NCBI GenBank assembly: GCA_019059635.1
Contig: JAGVRJ010000015.1
Span: 434,001 to 498,000, forward strand
Direction: 5' to 3'
From: Proales similis
Taxonomy: Eukaryota > Rotifera > Eurotatoria > Ploima > Proalidae
Length of the DNA stretch: 64,000 bases
This document shows positions 43,601-55,683 of the stretch, one piece after another. Under the pieces are notes generated by a model. It searched no databases. It had not been told where the DNA came from and saw nothing but the letters and a program-made list of their open reading frames with translations. The position numbers were made by a program, and so were the translations under genes. The first letter of the stretch is position 1; each line of letters starts with the position of its first letter.

Positions 43601-45116
43601 CTTATATTCAAGCCTTAAACTTGAGCTTGTAGTCTGATTGTAAAATTTTCTTCATCTCTAGAGTTGGATACTAAACTGAGTGCTCTACTTTGGAGTTGTC
43701 TGCTTGTTTCGCTTGCATTCATCATAAGTTATCCAGGCCAAAAAGCGCTATGTTTGTTTTTTGGCTGCGCTATTCTGCGTCTAATATTTTCAATTGGAGT
43801 CCAGCCGACCTTATGGTTCATCGGCGCTATGAACGTTTTAAACAAAATCATTTTCGTTACTAGTTACATGGGAAACCGAGGCATATTCACTCAATCATTT
43901 AGCAATATAATTGCAGACTTTGAATTCCTATATCACATTCTCTACATGATTCTTTGTTTGATGGGCCTCTGTGGGCACGAGTTTTTCTACGGCCTTTTGG
44001 TGAGTTGAATTTCAACTCATTAAATCAAATTTTTAAATGAACCGGTCGTTTGTGCATTTTAGCTTTTGGATGTCGTTTATCGCGAAGAAACTCTTCTTAA
44101 TGTTATTCGCTGTGTTACCAAGAATGCCAAATCGGTTCTGTTGACTGCTGTCTTCGCAGTAATTCTCATATACCTTTTTTCCATTTGTGGATTTCTGTTC
44201 CTGCGAGACGATTTCATAATGGAAGTTGATCCAGCCAGTGAAGGTAAACCGGTACCATCTTTTTTCAAACTCAAGCGATAAATTTAAAATTTAATAGAAC
44301 AAGTAGAAGCTTCTGCAGAAGAAAGCGACGGACTCGAACGATCATGCGACACTTTGTTTATGTGTATAATTACAACATTGAACTACGGGCTGAGAAATGG
44401 CGGTGGAATAGGTGACGTGCTGAGAAAGCCAAGTTCTAATGTAAGTGAACATCGGCTTTAACTGTATACACTCGCTCTTAAGTTTTGCCGTCAAGGAATC
44501 GTTGTTCTGGTTTAGAGTTATCTATGACCTTTTATTCTTTTTCATTGTCATTATCATCACGTTGAATTTAATATTTGGTGTGATAATTGATACATTTGGT
44601 GATTTGAGACAAGAGAAGCAGGAAAAAGATTACACCCTACGAAATACATGTTTCATTTGCAGTAAGTTGTTGACTTCATTGATAAATTGTATAATACTTG
44701 TTATCATACTGAAAATTCAGGTCTTGACCGGTCCCGATTTGACAATAAAACAGTGACATTTGATGAACACATAAAAGAAGAACACAATATGTGGCACTAT
44801 CTCTATTTTTTGATACTTATTAAAGTAAAAGACAAAACCGAGTTTACTGGCCCAGAGAGCTATGTCTATTCGTGCATAAACGTAAGGCTTGCAACTGATC
44901 TTGGAAACTGCGACCGTCTTAAATTTTAAAATTTCATTTGAAATTTAGAAAAAAAATCTCGAATGGTTTCCTAGAATGAGAGCCATTTCGTTAGATTCAA
45001 ATTCTAGCCAAGAGGAGGAAAACGAGTTGAATATGCTTAAAGAAAGATTTGAAGAAGCAAATTCAATGATAAAGCATCTGTCCCATAGGCTTGATGAAAT
45101 AAAAGAAATGGTTTGA
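34625..45116 (+). CDS. ITPR: Inositol 1,4,5-trisphosphate receptor
   Basis: More than 20 exons, estimated 2,700 residues as in animal IP3Rs. The first are 34625-34927, 34992-35342, 35669-35752 and 35826-36791; the largest is about 39588-41256. The N-terminus has the suppressor domain ([15 protein letters not shown]) and MIR repeats. The ligand core has RSTAR before [13 protein letters not shown], where vertebrates have RTTGR, and keeps the Tyr-Arg-Lys of [17 protein letters not shown]. The C-terminal membrane region begins near 43450. The pore filter reads GGGIGD (about 44397-44414), followed by the last helix and a coiled-coil end. The protein is the ER calcium-release channel. The stop is placed at 45114-45116; a weak donor at 45111 could instead lead to a short extra exon at about 45170. 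The gene is intact. Confidence 0.96.
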
Positions 45117-46187
45117 ACATTTTTTTTCTTTTCTGAGCGTCTCCGTACTTAGCTGTATTTTTTTAAGGTCTCATCAGAACGTAAAACTGAAAAGACAATT
45201 GAATTGGATGGATCTTGATTGAAAACAAGCCTTCTAAACTTCTTGACTATCTATGCTGCTAACTTAGACAGCACGAATGCTCTTTAAAGCGTGTGAAATC
45301 AAAATAAAAAAATTCAAATTATCGCTAAAATGAACTATGTTCCCTTAAATTACTTTTACTTCCGATATATGAAGTTTGTCGTCTAACTCGTCATCGTCTC
45401 AGTTTCTATGCATTTATCTGCACATTTTCTTTATCCTTTTACTTTTCGCTTTGTCAACAGTTGGCTCATGCTCTGCGTTTCTTTCTAGTCTTTCTTGTAA
45501 AATAAGCGCTAAATGCTTTTAAGAGAACTTGAAAGAAATGATTCTGAATTCAGGGTATTTATAGGTCTTATTTTATTACATGTTGCCTCGAAATACACTT
45601 GCTTTATATATTCGCTGTGTGACTGCCTCGCACAGTTCATTTTTATAGTGGCTTCCTCGCCGAGCTTGAGCTTTGGAGAAGGTCGGTCATGGATTTGCAT
45701 CTTCTATAAAGCGGGCATCGTGCTCGCGACATATTTATACATCATAAAACATATCAAGCTACTCAAAGAAAGTGAATCAAAAGAAATAATTGACATTTTC
45801 GTATAGCCTTTTTTCTAAACGTGCAAAGACCATACACCGATGAAAAATAAATAAATTCCTCTATGTTAAATAAACTCTCTGCTGATGAAAAAAATGTTGA
45901 ATAACGATCGAAAATGAACGAGTGAAAGGAAAGCGTTCAGAGAAAAGAAGAATCATTGATAATTACGATTAAAAAATGACAACAACAGATTGTTTTTATA
46001 TGTTTATTGTTAGGCTCTGAGACGATTCAAAGCTTCTGAGAATGACGAACGCCAATAGATTAAATGACAGAGGATTCAATTAAAAATCAGGGTTCTCCTG
46101 GACCTTTTGACTTCTATAGGCAAAAATAAATGGACATTTTAAAATAGTAGTTTTTATATACGAATAGAGATAAATGCAATCATTCAA
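45117..46187. other. Tail-to-tail gap, ITPR / calsyntenin
   Basis: AT-rich. It has a plus AATAAA at 45303-45308 and a minus AATAAA at 46003-46008 (180 nt after the calsyntenin stop). An open stretch at 45513-45806 codes a hydrophobic peptide without recognisable features and is not called. Confidence 0.45.
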
Positions 46188-49100
46188 TCAAATTTTGGTA
46201 TTTTCATTGGCTCTTTTGATTCTTAATTCAAGAGTTGTGTCATCCCATTCTAGCTCGCGCTCCTCTTGCTTTGGTAGCTCATCCTCTGACCAAGAAGCAT
46301 TTGATGATTGTTCATATTCTTCATCTGAGCCGCTCATGAACTCAGATCCGTCAAACTCACTGTTCGAACGCCTAATCTTGGATAAAATCTCCTCATCCAA
46401 TTCAATGCTCTCGCTTTTTACCTTTAATGATATTAAGTAAATAATTTTAAATTCTGATACAAAACAAGAGAAATTGAGAGCCAAAATTACCGTTTCAAGA
46501 GGGTTTTCGATAATGTTCAAGCTTGAATCATCCCATTCCATTTGTGGATTCTCGACGTTGACAAGAGTTTTTCGGACAAGATTAGAGCGCATTCGATTCG
46601 CGGTAGCGATTACAACCAAAACTACAACAAGACCAAAAGCAACTGCTGAGCCGATAACCAAATAGCTAAGTTTGCTGCCACGGGTTTCGCCCTCATATTT
46701 TTGAAAATAGTGGTGTTCATTTTCCTTTACAACCAATCTATCTGATTGCTTGAGATGTGGTTGGTAATCATTTGCAACTATCGCTGAATCCGTCTTAACT
46801 TGGACCTAGTGTTTAAGGATTAATTACGCCATTTTTCTAAAGAAAATTTATTAGAAAAAGGAAATGCAATTTTACCTCAACCATCAGAGTATTTGTCTTG
46901 GCACCTGAATCGTGGCGAAAGCATGTAATAAAAAATTGCTTGTGTTTGACCAGAGACAGCTTGTCAGCTGACACTTGGTTGACATTGACCACAACGTAAT
47001 TAAGATGGCGAATGAATTTTTCATAGCTCTCGGTACTTTTAGTTCCGCTTACAGTCACCATATCATTAGTTTCTTCAAAGCTCAGCCCGAATTCGTCCAG
47101 AATATTTTGGATAAACATAATTTTTTCATCATTGGCATTGGGCGCCATTAGATTTCGCTCAGGCAAAATGCTTAACTCACAACGATCAAGCAACACATGT
47201 CGTTCCCTATTGATAATTGGATCCACTTGATTAATTGGATGTTCTATAATTCGCACGCTCTTAAAAGGCTCTATTCCATTCTCTAGTTCATATTTGGCTA
47301 CTGCAATAGTTTGCTCTCCTATCAAATTGACACTAAACTGAACTGGTTCTTCCAGCTGTATGTCTACTTCGACAGGCTCCAGCTGAAGCTTCTCCTGTCT
47401 ATTCGTGCACCTGTATAAAATCATTAATAATATTCAAAAACGAATAAGCAATCAATAGGGCAGGTTCAATTACGAGAGTGTTGTTGAAAGGACGACTTTG
47501 CGGTGGGATAATCCTGATGATTTGCGCTCATTTACATAGACCACATTGCTGATCAAATATTTCAGCTTTTGTAAGGTGTCGCTCCTTATTTTAATATACT
47601 CCTTGTTTGGTGCCTCAATCGCTTCCTTACATGCAAAAAATTAACTTCTTTCAGCTCCTGCGTAAAGCTTGATTTTCTTACAGAATAAATTTCCTTGACT
47701 TGGGATGAAAGATCAAGGTACTCAGTGCATTCCGATTCGCACTTTTGAAAAGAAGATTTCTTCAGAGTTATGGTACCAATTTGTCCATTAAAGTGATCAG
47801 CTAAGCTTTGGGTCCGTGCTTGAAGAAGACGTTTTCTAATTCGGGGTATTTTTCTCAAATTTATTTAAATTGCTTACCATGAAAGCAGGCGCCAACAAAG
47901 ACAGAAATTGGACTCGACGGTTGGACGTTACTTAGCTCATAAGCGTCAATCACTTCGCTGTTCACTTCGTCACTGATGAAACTTTGCCCGTCAATAAATA
48001 ATTCAACAGACGGATAGCTGGATCGGATTTCGTATAAATGCCAGCTCTGATCAGTAAGAAGATGAGCCGGAATTCGCCACTCCCAAAGCGAAGGGTAAAA
48101 CTGATCAGCCTTGTTTTGCCCATCTTGCGCCTCGTGACGCATGAGAAACTTTACGCTTCCTCGGTAAAAGTACATCCCAAAATGATGTCGATTGAGGCCC
48201 ATAGAATCAGAACCACAAATAACTTGCTGCTTCGTGTTCGGAATTGAGTCAGACGGGCCTCGAATCCAAACGCTTAGGCTGAAATTCTTCCCGAAATCGC
48301 CATCAAAGTCTATTTTTCGGGCGTTTCTCAAGTCTCTGGAAAATTGTGTAAAAGCAGGGGCTGTTGCGCTTGTTCCCAGTAAGGGATCCAAAACTTGATT
48401 TATTTCATTTTGATGGATACCATCGGTTGGTTTCTTGTCAGATTTTGCATTCGAAGGAAAAAGAATCCTTTGCTCGTTGGTTTGACACTGCTTGCTCTGG
48501 CAGTCAAGAGGATTCTGAGTGCTTACTGAAAGTGAAACTGATGCCTCGATATCTGTTATTTCACACTGTTTGCTTGAGTCAGCCGAATTCTTGCGCATGC
48601 AATCTTTAATTTCAATATCTTTGAACGGAAATGTACCTTCAGGAATCACTTTTGATTTCAGGCCTTTTGCTGTTAATCAAATTTTAGAGTATGAAATCGA
48701 TGCTAGTTTGGTATAGAACTTACTAATCCATTTTAGCTCACAAGGAGGAAGGACTTTAATCAAAAGAGAAGCTTCCACATATGAATCTGTCGAAACACAA
48801 TCAAAGGCTCGAACAATCAGCCGATATTCACTGTTCCGTGCCAAAGGGCCCGTTGAGCTCACTCTACCATTTTTATCGATTTTAAATGGAATATAACCAC
48901 TCATACTCCTGGTTTGAACGTCGAGAAGCTCATAATAGCATGCAGAACCTTGGTTAGTGCAATCCCCATCTTTAGCTCGAACGATAGCCACATTTTCGAT
49001 AGGCTGGTCAGTCTCAATCAATGTTTCCACGTACTCGCTTTTCTCAAAAGCTAGTTTATGGTCATCATGATCATTTACTACTATCTTAACAGGAACCCTT

Positions 49101-49594
49101 TTGATAAATCGGTTAACCGTTGAGTTTTTTTCAAAAAGGATGGGCTTCAAATACTTGTTGGAAGTGAGAGCTGGTTGAGAGCAATCGTGGGCCTGAATCA
49201 GAAACTCATATGCGCTCTTTTTGCTGCAATCGAGCCCATTCGGAGCCTTGGTCGAATCCACCTCGATTATTGCCTCTCCTGTGCGCCAATTTTTAATTTC
49301 AATAAGAAATGGAAACAGTTCTTCCACAGGTTTGAAGACATGAAAAGAACAGATTCCATCTTTTTTTTGAAGCGAATTAATTTGTTTGGAAATGTTTTGC
49401 TAGAAAAAATGCTTACTTATTGCCTCAATATTTCTCATTCTTAAATGAGGCGTAAGATCAACAACCATGTTGCGTTCGTCCACCACTCCAACATAGCCCA
49501 CGGTTTCGTTGGCCACATCTATTATTGGTGCAACTGAAGCGCCGGCGCTTATCGCAATAAAGCTTAGTACGAACAAGCTTAAATGGCTGTTCAT
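46188..49594 (-). CDS. CLSTN: Calsyntenin
   Basis: Signal peptide (about 1-20), two cadherin repeats (with calcium-type motifs such as NDHDDH and KDGDC), a laminin-G/LNS domain (SVWIRGP, HHFGMYFYRGSVKFLMRHE, IDGQSF), a long spacer, one membrane helix (LVIGSAVAFGLVVVLVVIA) and a cytoplasmic tail. The tail has two kinesin-light-chain binding W-acidic motifs, MEWDDSSL and LEWDDTTLEL, around an acidic stretch. Vertebrate calsyntenin-1 has the same pair. The protein is a synaptic and vesicular type I membrane protein that links cargo to kinesin-1. The intron between the two W motifs (about 46429-46497) is a multiple of three and stop-free, so retention would only insert residues. Exon count about ten; full-length, no break seen. 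Confidence 0.95.
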
Positions 49595-50451
49595 ATCGCG
49601 CTTAAGCCTTAATCCTTGATAGATTTGATAACAGATCTAGAGTCTTAAATAATCATAAAATATAAGCGAGGTAACTCAAATATATATCTGTTTTTAAATT
49701 CTGCATGATGTAACGCCTCGATCTGATGTCTAATGCAGATAGTTTCCATGCGTCGCAAACATGCCGCCAAGCCTTTAAATGTGAGAAATATCAAAAGGCC
49801 CATTCAGTATTTTTAAAAATTTAAAACGTGATATTTCATTAACTATGCATCAAATTCTTGAAAGCTCTCAAACTAAAAGATAAAATATGGCAATGGGCCA
49901 TATATGGAAACATGAATCGAAATGTGGGAAATGGAAGCTAATCGATTTTAAGCTAGCAGGCAGCAAGCACAATTTGAATTCCTTATTTGCAGCAAGCAGC
50001 GCCTATTGGCAGAAGGCGCTCATAAACATAATATATACTCTTCTTGAATTAGATCGATATTTGTCAATCGATATTTAGCGCGGTCTGCCATGATAATGAG
50101 GCCCAAAGAAAGAATCGATTGCGTACAACCTCCCAAAACAGTTTAGGAGTATATTGGGGCAACCACCTCTATAGCATTTCGCTCATCGTTTTCCCTTTAC
50201 AAATAACCCAAACACTTAATCGAATTTACGTAATTGAAGGCTCTAAGGCCAACATCTAGCTTATCTGACTTCCAGCTGTCTGCCGCCGGATAGATTGCTA
50301 AGCCATATATGGCTTGATGGCATTGATGCCTTCGCACATGATAGAAATAGTCTTGACCTACGTAATTTCTGATACCCAAAAAATCATACGTTCACAATTT
50401 ATTGATTATGAAATTATTCAAAAACAATTTAAATGTTGATGAGGCGATCCA
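49595..50451. other. Intergenic region between calsyntenin and CEP78
   Basis: About 860 bp with the calsyntenin promoter and the CEP78 3' UTR. No exon, repeat or RNA gene is recognised. Confidence 0.45.
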
Positions 50452-52462
50452 TTAATTCAATTGCAGCATTGCAACGCTATGTAGGGTTTCGTTTACCTCA
50501 TCGCGCAAATCGCTCATATCAATTAAGCGACCAAATCCGTTTTCTCGAAGGAAGTCTAAAAACTTTTGACACTTTTTGAGGGTCAACTCAATTATTTCAA
50601 AAGCCTTTTCATCGTCTGAACTGGTCCGATTTATTGCAGAACCAGAAATGCTTCCTTTATTATTTTGTTCTCTTTCTAATTCAGTTTTGATTACTGAAAT
50701 TTGCGACCTTAAAGATGTGTTTTCTTCTTGAAGCTTTGAGAGCGGAAAATAAATAATAAAGAATTTCAAAAATTTCAAGATCAATTGTAATAAGTACCTC
50801 TAAAACCATGTCTTCCAACTGTAATCGCATATCTTGCTCTTTATAAAATAGATTAGCAAGCTCTTTGGCTGACATAGCTTTCAATCGTTCTAGACTCATT
50901 GGGTGTTCGTTTTGTTGTTTTTCTCTGCGCGATATGGGTTCATTCGAGTTTATAAATTGGAATGAAGAATCTTTAGCATAGTAGTTTTGCCGTGAGAGTC
51001 TTGAGCTTTCTAGCGAAGCAGGACATGAACTAGCACTGTCGTTTTCATCATTCCGAGTTTCGCTTGAAACAGTACGAGCTCTGTTGGCTCTTGCTGCGGT
51101 TCGCCATGGCATTCCTTTACGCTGAGCAATATTGATAGGAGTTTGATTGTCTTGTAACATTACCGAGCCAGTTGATTTGCATCGTTTCATTGTTAAATTG
51201 CCAACTGCATTTCGTTTTGCGAAGCTATTGTTAGTCGTACGTCTCTTTTTTATTTTGGTTATTTCAGTCTGTTTGGAAGCGTATTCGTTTTTGATATCGC
51301 TCGGACCACTTATCAATTCCATCCATTCATATTCGGTGCTGTTTCCACTGCTGTTAATCATCACTTGTTCCATGATACGCTGCAGAGTGCCCCGATCAAT
51401 TTCAACATTCAATCGCACATCAAGCACATGCATCATTGCATTAAATTTTAAGCCATCTAAGAGATATTGCGCACCTTCGGTACTTATTCCGCAATTTTGC
51501 ATGTCCAAAGCTTTCAACCATAGATCGCTTTTGAATGCGTCCGCCAAGGCCTTAACCCCATCATCTCCTATTCCAGGGTTATGATTTATGGTTATTCGTC
51601 TTAAGCCGAACATGCTATCCAGGTCGGGTCTTCCATATCTCAGGCTGTCTTTCCAGGCCTCGTTGTGTCTTTTCAATGCTTGGATTTTAATCAGATTGGC
51701 TAAAGTAAATGCACTCTCATGGCTCAGGCCGCAGGCCGAAAAATCAACTCGGGTCAAACTATTTGACGATTGAATGGCTTTACACATTATAGCCAAACTT
51801 TCATCTCCGATGCCGCATCCATCCAGGGATATAAATTGAATAGAAGTATTGTTTCTAATGCCCTATGAAATTTTCGTTGAATAAAGAAAATTTAAAATAG
51901 TTTTTCTATTTCTTTTTTACCTTGGCCAGCTGTGTACAATCACGTAGAGTCAATTGGATGTTAATTATCTTCAGCTGTCTGAGTGATTTGTTTACACTTA
52001 GACAGTCTTTTAGTGCTTTGCAGAGTTTATAGGCCCTTTCTTTGCTGTGGATAGATGGAGGTTTTCTGAGACGGGTATAAGCATTTCGACTCCTGTTTGA
52101 TGCTTCATCTCGCTCTTCGCAAATAAAATTCGACGTGATTGTTATATTCCTCAGCGACCGATTTGATTTGAGAGCTGTAAGGATAGGGTCCCAGTCATTT
52201 GCTCTGTAAACTTAGAGATTAAAAAAGAAGTATTAAAAATAAAATTGATTTACTTGACTCTTTCAGCAGCTATTTGAAGATTGGAACCGGCCTCATTCAT
52301 CAAACTTGTTTTTATCCACTGTAAAGGGACGGCGTTTTGCAAAGAGCAAACATGTTCATAAGTGTCCCAGAAGCCACCTGGTTGATGATCTCCTGTAACG
52401 GTCGAGCAGCTGGCCTGTTTTTCTCGATCAATTTGGACGGGCATCGGAATCGGTGGTGCCAT
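50452..52462 (-). CDS. CEP78: Centrosomal protein of 78 kDa
   Basis: The start at 52462 gives MAPPIPMPVQ, followed by the conserved N-terminal block WDTYEHVCSLQNAVPLQWIK and, after the first intron, ANDWDPILTALKSN. A leucine-rich-repeat region follows, including ISLDGCGIGDESLAIMCKAI, VDFSACGLSHESAF, ITINHNPGIGDDG and LDMQNCGISTEGA. A disordered Ser/Arg stretch and a C-terminal coiled coil (LQEENTSLRSQISVIKTELE) come next, ending AMLQLN. CEP78 sits at the distal mother centriole, controls EDD-DYRK2-VPRBP and CP110, and is needed for cilium formation. Domain order and block spacing match the family; length is somewhat shorter than the human protein. Exons are few and introns short. Confidence 0.92.
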
Positions 52463-52909
52463 GCTTTATGTTTCTTGGCCAAATATCGAAATTTCGGTTG
52501 CGAGGCAATGACCACATATATCGCCACTAACAACCGCACATAAGCACATGCATGCACATTAAAACATTTTATTGGCTTAGGGTTAGCCATGCTGAGTCGA
52601 ACTAAGACAATTGATTTTTTTGAAAATTGGTCAAGCCAGCCAAATCAAATAAAAATTTGTAAAATAAAAATCATAGAAACCCCGCAGGATAAATTTCCTA
52701 TTGATAATAAATAACCAACAAGTCAAAAACATGATATTTTCCAAGTCTCATTATTATTCAAACAAAATCTTAAATTAAAGATAGTGCGGAAGGTTAAACA
52801 GAGCTTTGCGGATCCGAAACAAGTTAAGATTTCATGATAAGTTCGATTTGCTAACTATGTTGACGGTAACTAAACTTGGAACTGAATTGAGTAAAATTCG
52901 GCTGACGTT
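52463..52909. other. Intergenic region between CEP78 and SSR3
   Basis: AT-rich, 447 bp, containing the CEP78 5' flank and SSR3 3' UTR. Nothing else is seen. Confidence 0.45.
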
Positions 52910-53642
52910 CTACTTAGTATCGGTTGAAAAAAGAGCGAGCAAGCCGGATGCCAGCCCAATTGAAAGGAAATAGTTGCTAAAATTCGGGAAAAAAGATATT
53001 AATTTAAGAATTCGCGATTGATTTCTAAAAAACGAATATTCTTACAATAACGGAGTGAAGTTCTTGAATATGAAGAAAGATGATACTAGTAGTATGATAA
53101 GGAAGAGACTGTTATTATAAAATATCGAGTAAGTTGTGGCCTCAAACTCAGCAACTTCATTCTTTTTCCACAAAACACGATCTTCTTGGTCCTTTTTAGA
53201 CTTCTTGTCTGATTTGTTGGCCACCTCCCTTGCGATAGCTTCTTCTCGTTTCTGGGCAATTCTTTTAGGTCAAATGAATTTTGATAAAATCTTGATTCCA
53301 AGGGTAATATCAATCAGCTTACTTGTGCTTAAGAACAAATTTAACGTTCTTGTAAGCAAAAGTAATAAGATAGGCCGCAGCAAGAGTTACTCCAATAAAA
53401 TAGAGATAATAGTCAACCGGCTCCATCTGATGAATTTTCCAAAAAAGCCCTTGAATGAACATTAATTTATACAGTTAAATGGCAAATAATAATGGCCAGT
53501 AAAATTCCCTACAGATTGGTATAGCCGCTATAACGGCAGCATTTCCATAGAAGAGTGCCGAAGACTTGACGGAAACGTCACGGCTATAGTCTTTAATAAG
53601 AAGCTCTTCTTCTGCGGTTAAGGGCTTTGATTTACTCGTCAT
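52910..53642 (-). CDS. SSR3: Translocon-associated protein subunit gamma (TRAP-gamma)
   Basis: Exons from 53642 join as follows: [35 protein letters not shown]; then [17 protein letters not shown] and [13 protein letters not shown]; then [55 protein letters not shown]; and a last small exon, [17 protein letters not shown], ending STDTK with a stop at 52910-52912. This aligns end to end with animal SSR3 (about 185 residues). TRAP-gamma is a four-helix ER membrane subunit of the TRAP complex next to the Sec61 translocon and helps translocation of selected proteins. The last exon is easy to miss because a stop follows the previous exon directly. Confidence 0.95.
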
Positions 53643-54272
53643 TTTCTAACAATCGGCGTTTGGGTTTATTAGAATCTATAGAGAGAAGACGACCACGAAT
53701 GCAAAATTACTTGCTCGCGATTCAAATCGAGTCACGTCAATGATTGCTACGTATAATGTTCCTTCACCTCAGTCGAAACGCCGCGCGGCAAAACTGCATT
53801 GTGTTGTGTATGCGCAGCAAAATTGTCTCCAAAACGGTTTTTAATATTTGTCTCTTATTTTAACCTTAATCCATTCATTAGAGGCCCGATCTTTATTAAA
53901 ATACATATCAGAGAAAATATAAGAAATAGAGAAAAATAGAGAATTTTTAAACTAGGATGTTCAGTCCCAATTAAAATGAATCTGATGTTTTTGTGGCAAA
54001 ATGTGACAAAATCTATTGTTTTTAAATTCTTTTTTCCTTAATCTTATTAAGGATAGATATGCTTCGGAATAATGTTTCTTTATTAGTCTTTACTTTTACT
54101 TATTTGAGTTATCTGTGTCATATTTTTTTCAAATTTTTTTCAACGACCAATGACAACTTAGTTTTGTTTCTTACCAAGCTTGCTCTGCATGGGCTATCTT
54201 AAAAATAATTACGGAATGGATAATGCTTATGTAGGAAAAAGGCTAAGTTGGGGTTTTGAGTCTTCTGAAGTA
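53643..54272. promoter_or_regulatory. Head-to-head region, SSR3 (-) / UBL4-like (+)
   Basis: 630 bp between divergent starts. It is GC-richer near 53690-53830, then AT-rich. No gene is seen. Confidence 0.4.
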
Positions 54273-54792
54273 ATGCAGATAAAAATCAAAGAAATCAATG
54301 GGCCTGAATACCAACTCGAAGTAAGAGCTTTTGCATCAGCTTTTTAAATTAAGTTTTACAAAAATAAAAAGGTTGAAGCAAACGAAACGGTGGCCAATTT
54401 AAAGAGGAAAATTTCTTCACAATTTGGATTTTCGATTGCGCAGCAAAGACTTATGCTCAGAGGCAAACCGTTGGCTGATGAGAACCGACTTGTAGATTAC
54501 TCACTACTGGATGGATCAAGAATTCATCTGGTGATGCGGAAATCAACGCAAGAAGCAATCTTTTATCAAGATATTAGAAAGCTCTGTGAAAAATTTTCAC
54601 TGGATTCAGATAATTTCATAAGCTTCTTCAAAAAAGTGAGAACTCTTTTCAAATTGAACGTCTTGAATCAAGGTTGAATTTCTTTCAATTTTTTAGGAGA
54701 TGACTGATTTGGCATATGAAATGAGTCTAGATGATATAGAAAGATATGCTGAGATACGATTGGGAGATAATTCGGACGAAGCTAAAATTTAA
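54273..54792 (+). CDS. Ubiquitin-like protein 4 / Get5-like
   Basis: Three exons (54273-54320, 54372-54635, 54697-54792) give 135 residues. The N-terminal ubiquitin fold (1-72) has QQRLMLRGKPLADENRLVDY, and there is no C-terminal Gly-Gly for conjugation. The C-terminus keeps MSLDDIERYAE (113-123), matching the TUGS domain of UBL4A that binds BAG6. UBL4A/Get5 works with GET4 and BAG6 to hand tail-anchored proteins to the ER pathway. It is slightly shorter than human UBL4A (157). The start was chosen at MQIKIKE because it begins the first beta strand. An AATAAA is at 54831-54836. Call good, although other small ubiquitin-like proteins share the first domain. Confidence 0.8.
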
Positions 54793-54948
54793 GAGAAAAA
54801 TTCATGTTATTCGTTTTTATTTCACAGAAAAATAAATATCATTTTTGGTAAGTTTCGACTTGTTCTAGAATAAAAATGGCATTTTATTAGCCCATAATGC
54901 TTCATAAAAATGTAATACAAAATATGAGGGCCCCTAACTACACTATGT
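54793..54948. terminator. Interlocked 3' ends of UBL4-like (+) and TBCB (-)
   Basis: Plus AATAAA lies at 54831-54836 and 54869-54874. Minus AATAAA lies at 54816-54821 and 54883-54888. Use of the outer signals would make the two transcripts overlap. Confidence 0.55.
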
Positions 54949-55683
54949 TCAAATTTCATCCAAATTTTCTTCAGGGAAGTCTCCAGCCGTCACAAACTCA
55001 GGCTTTACAAATCCGCCATAATTCGGAGGGCATTCAAAATATCTCTTACCATCGATTGAGCCATCGTTTTTGCCTAAGGGTTCGTCATACTTCACTCCGA
55101 CAAAATAACCACTTTTTCCGTTTAGATTTCCCAAGTACATGATAGTACCCAGCCTTGTAGGGGCGTTATTTAGTTTTACCTGGCAGCGGTCACCAACTTT
55201 CATATTTGTCACCATTAACTTTTCTCGCTCTTCTCTATCTTGTGCGATCTTGTCTTTGTTTTGCTCGATTTGAGCTCTGTCATCAGAATACTGCCCTAGT
55301 TTGTGTCTTTGTTTAAATTCTTTGATTGTTCCTCGTTTCTTGGAGTAATCTTCATCACTCATTTCATATCTTTTGAAGTTTGGGTCTTCTTCCAGATCAA
55401 CCACGCTTTTGTTAGACTGAGCTTGTAAGAAAAATCCATCCTCAGCAGGATAAAAGCCGAGAAATTTCTCATCGTCATTAATCAGACAGACAAGATTCTT
55501 TTTCTTGTCTAGAAGTTTGAGTTGAATGTCACTGGCGGGAAATCCGGTCATTAATTCAAGCTTGTTTCGAAGTTCTGCTATTTTGATATCTTTGGGAAAT
55601 CGCTTTTCGGTCCCGTAGTCATCATCGGACTTGAGAACGATTAGAGATACGAAGCTTGCCGTTACAACTCTGAATTCAGTCAT
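54949..55683 (-). CDS. TBCB: Tubulin-folding cofactor B
   Basis: Intronless, 244 residues, the same length as human TBCB. It has an N-terminal ubiquitin-like domain (about 8-90), a charged helical linker, and a CAP-Gly domain (about 160-236) with the tubulin-tail-binding motif GKNDG at 204-208 and YGGFVKPEFV. The protein ends GDFPEENLDEI, and the terminal Asp-Glu-Ile is the family's signature tail for TBCE and EB binding. TBCB captures alpha-tubulin from CCT and, with TBCE, dissociates heterodimers. All key motifs are present. Confidence 0.97.
   Translation of the reverse strand: MTEFRVVTASFVSLIVLKSDDDYGTEKRFPKDIKIAELRNKLELMTGFPASDIQLKLLDKKKNLVCLINDDEKFLGFYPAEDGFFLQAQSNKSVVDLEEDPNFKRYEMSDEDYSKKRGTIKEFKQRHKLGQYSDDRAQIEQNKDKIAQDREEREKLMVTNMKVGDRCQVKLNNAPTRLGTIMYLGNLNGKSGYFVGVKYDEPLGKNDGSIDGKRYFECPPNYGGFVKPEFVTAGDFPEENLDEI

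Noticed and set aside
45513-45806. Open plus-strand frame for a 97-residue hydrophobic peptide after ITPR
   Set aside because: No recognisable domain, no clear promoter or poly(A) context, and composition typical of AT-rich 3' flank.
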